Assembly (NCBI RefSeq): GCF_037126285.1
Contig: NZ_CP147012.1
Span: 62,001-126,000 of the forward strand
Source: Bernardetia sp. MNP-M8
GTDB taxonomy: Bacteria; Bacteroidota; Bacteroidia; Cytophagales; Bernardetiaceae
DNA: 64,000 nt
Direction of reading: 5' to 3'
This document shows positions 62,931-64,000 of the stretch, in pieces (the first letter of the stretch is position 1; every line of letters begins with the position of its first letter). Below the pieces are notes generated by a model. That model saw nothing but the letters and a program-made list of their open reading frames with translations, ran no database searches and had not been told where the DNA came from. A program made the position numbers and the translations under genes.

Positions 62931-63749
62931 ATGAAAAAATTTTCTTATTTATCATTTATTGTTTTATTCTACTTTGTAACAGCATGTGCAACAGCACCAC
63001 TTACGGGACGAAAACAACTTATTTTACTTCCTGCATCTGAAATAAATTCGATGAGTTTTCAGGCTTATAACGAAATGCTTAGTGAACAAAAAGTAGTAAA
63101 AGGAACAACAGATGCACAAACTATAACTAATGTAGGGCAGCGAATTCAATATGCTGTCGAAACGTATCTTAAATCGGTAAACAAAACTGATTTAATTAAA
63201 GGTTTTCAGTGGGAATATAATTTAGTACAAGAACCTTCTGCAAATGCGTCCTGTATGCCTGGGGGAAAAGTGATTTTTCATACTGGAATTATGCCTATTT
63301 GCCAAACTCCAACAGGGGTTGGTGTGGTAATGGGACACGAAGTTGCACATGCTGTAGCTAGTCATGGTAATGAACGAATGAGCCAAGGCATGGCTGCACA
63401 AGGAGTTTTATCTTTGGGATCAGCTCTCATGAATCAAAAACCAACACTGGGAAAACAATTAATTTTACAAGCTGCTGGATTAGGAACACAGGTAGGACTT
63501 TTGAAGTTTTCAAGAGATCAAGAATCAGAAGCTGACCATTTAGGAATTATTTTTATGGCAATGGCAGGTTATAACCCAGCCGAATCAATTGCTTTTTGGC
63601 AACGCATGGCTGCACAAGCAGGAGGACAAGCACCACCAGAATTTTTATCTACTCACCCAAATTCTTCTACACGTATCAATAATCTCAAAAAATGGCTTCC
63701 AGAAGCAATGAAGTATTATAATGCTTCTCCATATAAAGGAAAACCGTAA
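62931..63749 (+). CDS. M48-family metallopeptidase, lipoprotein (LoiP/YggG-like)
   Basis: 272 residues. Lipoprotein signal (VTAC, Cys 19), then TAPLTGRKQLILLP, the usual start of this family, and the zinc site HEVAHAVASHGNERMS with the third ligand in QESEADHLGIIFMAMAGY. C-terminal FLSTHPNSSTRINNLKKWLPEA is typical. These outer-membrane-anchored peptidases remove misfolded barrel proteins. The active-site residues are all present, so it should be active. It has its own terminator. Confidence 0.92.
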   Translation: MKKFSYLSFIVLFYFVTACATAPLTGRKQLILLPASEINSMSFQAYNEMLSEQKVVKGTTDAQTITNVGQRIQYAVETYLKSVNKTDLIKGFQWEYNLVQEPSANASCMPGGKVIFHTGIMPICQTPTGVGVVMGHEVAHAVASHGNERMSQGMAAQGVLSLGSALMNQKPTLGKQLILQAAGLGTQVGLLKFSRDQESEADHLGIIFMAMAGYNPAESIAFWQRMAAQAGGQAPPEFLSTHPNSSTRINNLKKWLPEAMKYYNASPYKGKP

Positions 63750-63777
63750 TTATTTTGCAATAAATACTTTGCAATCA

Positions 63778-63815
63778 AAAAAACCTAGAACATATTATTT
63801 TGCTCTAGGTTTTTT
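63778..63815. terminator. Bidirectional terminator
   Basis: Perfect 12-bp stem (aaaaaacctaga / tctaggtttttt) with a 14-base loop and T run, between the M48 gene and the convergent permease gene. Confidence 0.85.
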
Positions 63816-63840
63816 GTTATGCAGTTAGAAGAAATACAGT

Positions 63841-64000
63841 TTAGCTTCTAGTATTTGGGTCATAGGCATCTCTCAGACCATTTCCTAAAAGATTAAAAGC
63901 AAGAACTAAAATACTAATACAAAGACTTGGAAAGACAATCAAATGCCAACTATTACTTGTTCCAATAACGGAATATCCTTCCGAAACCATCATTCCCCAA
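63841..64000 (-). CDS. Oligopeptide ABC permease (DppC/OppC type), C-terminal part (cut by window edge)
   Basis: 52 residues up to the stop codon at 63841-63843. The end SWHLIVFPSLCISILVLAFNLLGNGLRDAYDPNTRS is the characteristic last helix and tail of DppC/OppC permeases (usual form FNLLGDGLRDALDP). These inner-membrane subunits import di- or oligopeptides with an ATPase pair. The N-terminal part lies beyond the window. The call is firm, because the tail pattern is highly specific. Confidence 0.88.
   Translation of the reverse strand, partial: WGMMVSEGYSVIGTSNSWHLIVFPSLCISILVLAFNLLGNGLRDAYDPNTRS

Noticed and set aside
1-64000. tRNA, rRNA, riboswitch and CRISPR search by eye
   Set aside because: No cloverleaf, rRNA segment, known riboswitch core or regular repeat-spacer array was recognised; a covariance search would be needed to exclude small RNAs.

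Overview
The window is AT-rich DNA from a member of the Bacteroidota, most like a gliding Cytophagia (Flexibacter/Bernardetia-like; inferred from protein character, not from a database search). The evidence is two TonB-dependent receptors with carboxypeptidase-like N-terminal domains, one paired with a DUF4249 lipoprotein; a giant surface protein ending in a type IX secretion sorting domain; a Reg_prop/Y_Y_Y sensor; several promoter -7 boxes of the TAnnTTTG type; and few recognisable Shine-Dalgarno sites. No rRNA, tRNA or CRISPR array was seen. One complete insertion sequence (IS4 family) is present.

Layout. 1-313: start of an imelysin-like lipoprotein, cut by the window edge. 549-6571: seven head-to-tail paralogues of an undescribed membrane protein with a RING-like half zinc site, two membrane helices and a PH-like C-terminal domain. 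6814-16751: a LolC/E-type permease, a secreted protein, a 1213-residue RecQ-like protein whose catalytic motifs are eroded, four tandem SpoIIAA/STAS-like proteins, a Crp-type regulator, an MBL-fold hydrolase and three small genes. 17026-23304: a TonB receptor divergent from marR and an S41 peptidase, then a small lipoprotein and a BamA/TamA-like barrel preceded by a 21-codon overlapping ORF. 23702-24703: a lipoprotein with an ETX/MTX2 (aerolysin-type) pore-forming fold. 25322-34803: a MacB-like permease, obg, and a signalling block (NarL-type regulator, TPR histidine kinase, divergent Reg_prop-GAF-SpoIIE phosphatase). 34895-36905: an unexplained three-gene operon around a V4R-like protein. 37226-45447: murA with Asp in place of the fosfomycin-target Cys, a DUF6056-like membrane protein, the IS element, a YD-repeat-like lipoprotein, ferredoxin, a GNAT enzyme, a CusF-like copper protein and a secreted MTA/SAH nucleosidase. 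45918-50943: TonB receptor, DUF4249 lipoprotein, polysaccharide deacetylase and a small barrel protein. 51058-55953: rplC-rplD-rplW-rplB-rpsS-rplV-rpsC on the minus strand, a shortened S10-type cluster with repeat-filled spacers. 56858-64000: the T9SS surface protein, a DtxR/MntR regulator, an alpha/beta hydrolase, an M48 peptidase and the end of an oligopeptide permease gene.

The intergenic DNA is unusually structured. There are perfect hairpin terminators between convergent genes, a probable MITE with a 10-bp target duplication, a dispersed terminal-inverted-repeat element present twice, nested inverted repeats, and families of short oligomer repeats just before start codons, also inside the ribosomal operon. 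The best candidates for something undescribed are the seven-gene RING-like/PH-like array, the degenerate helicase with its four STAS-like neighbours, the ETX/MTX2 lipoprotein and the V4R operon.
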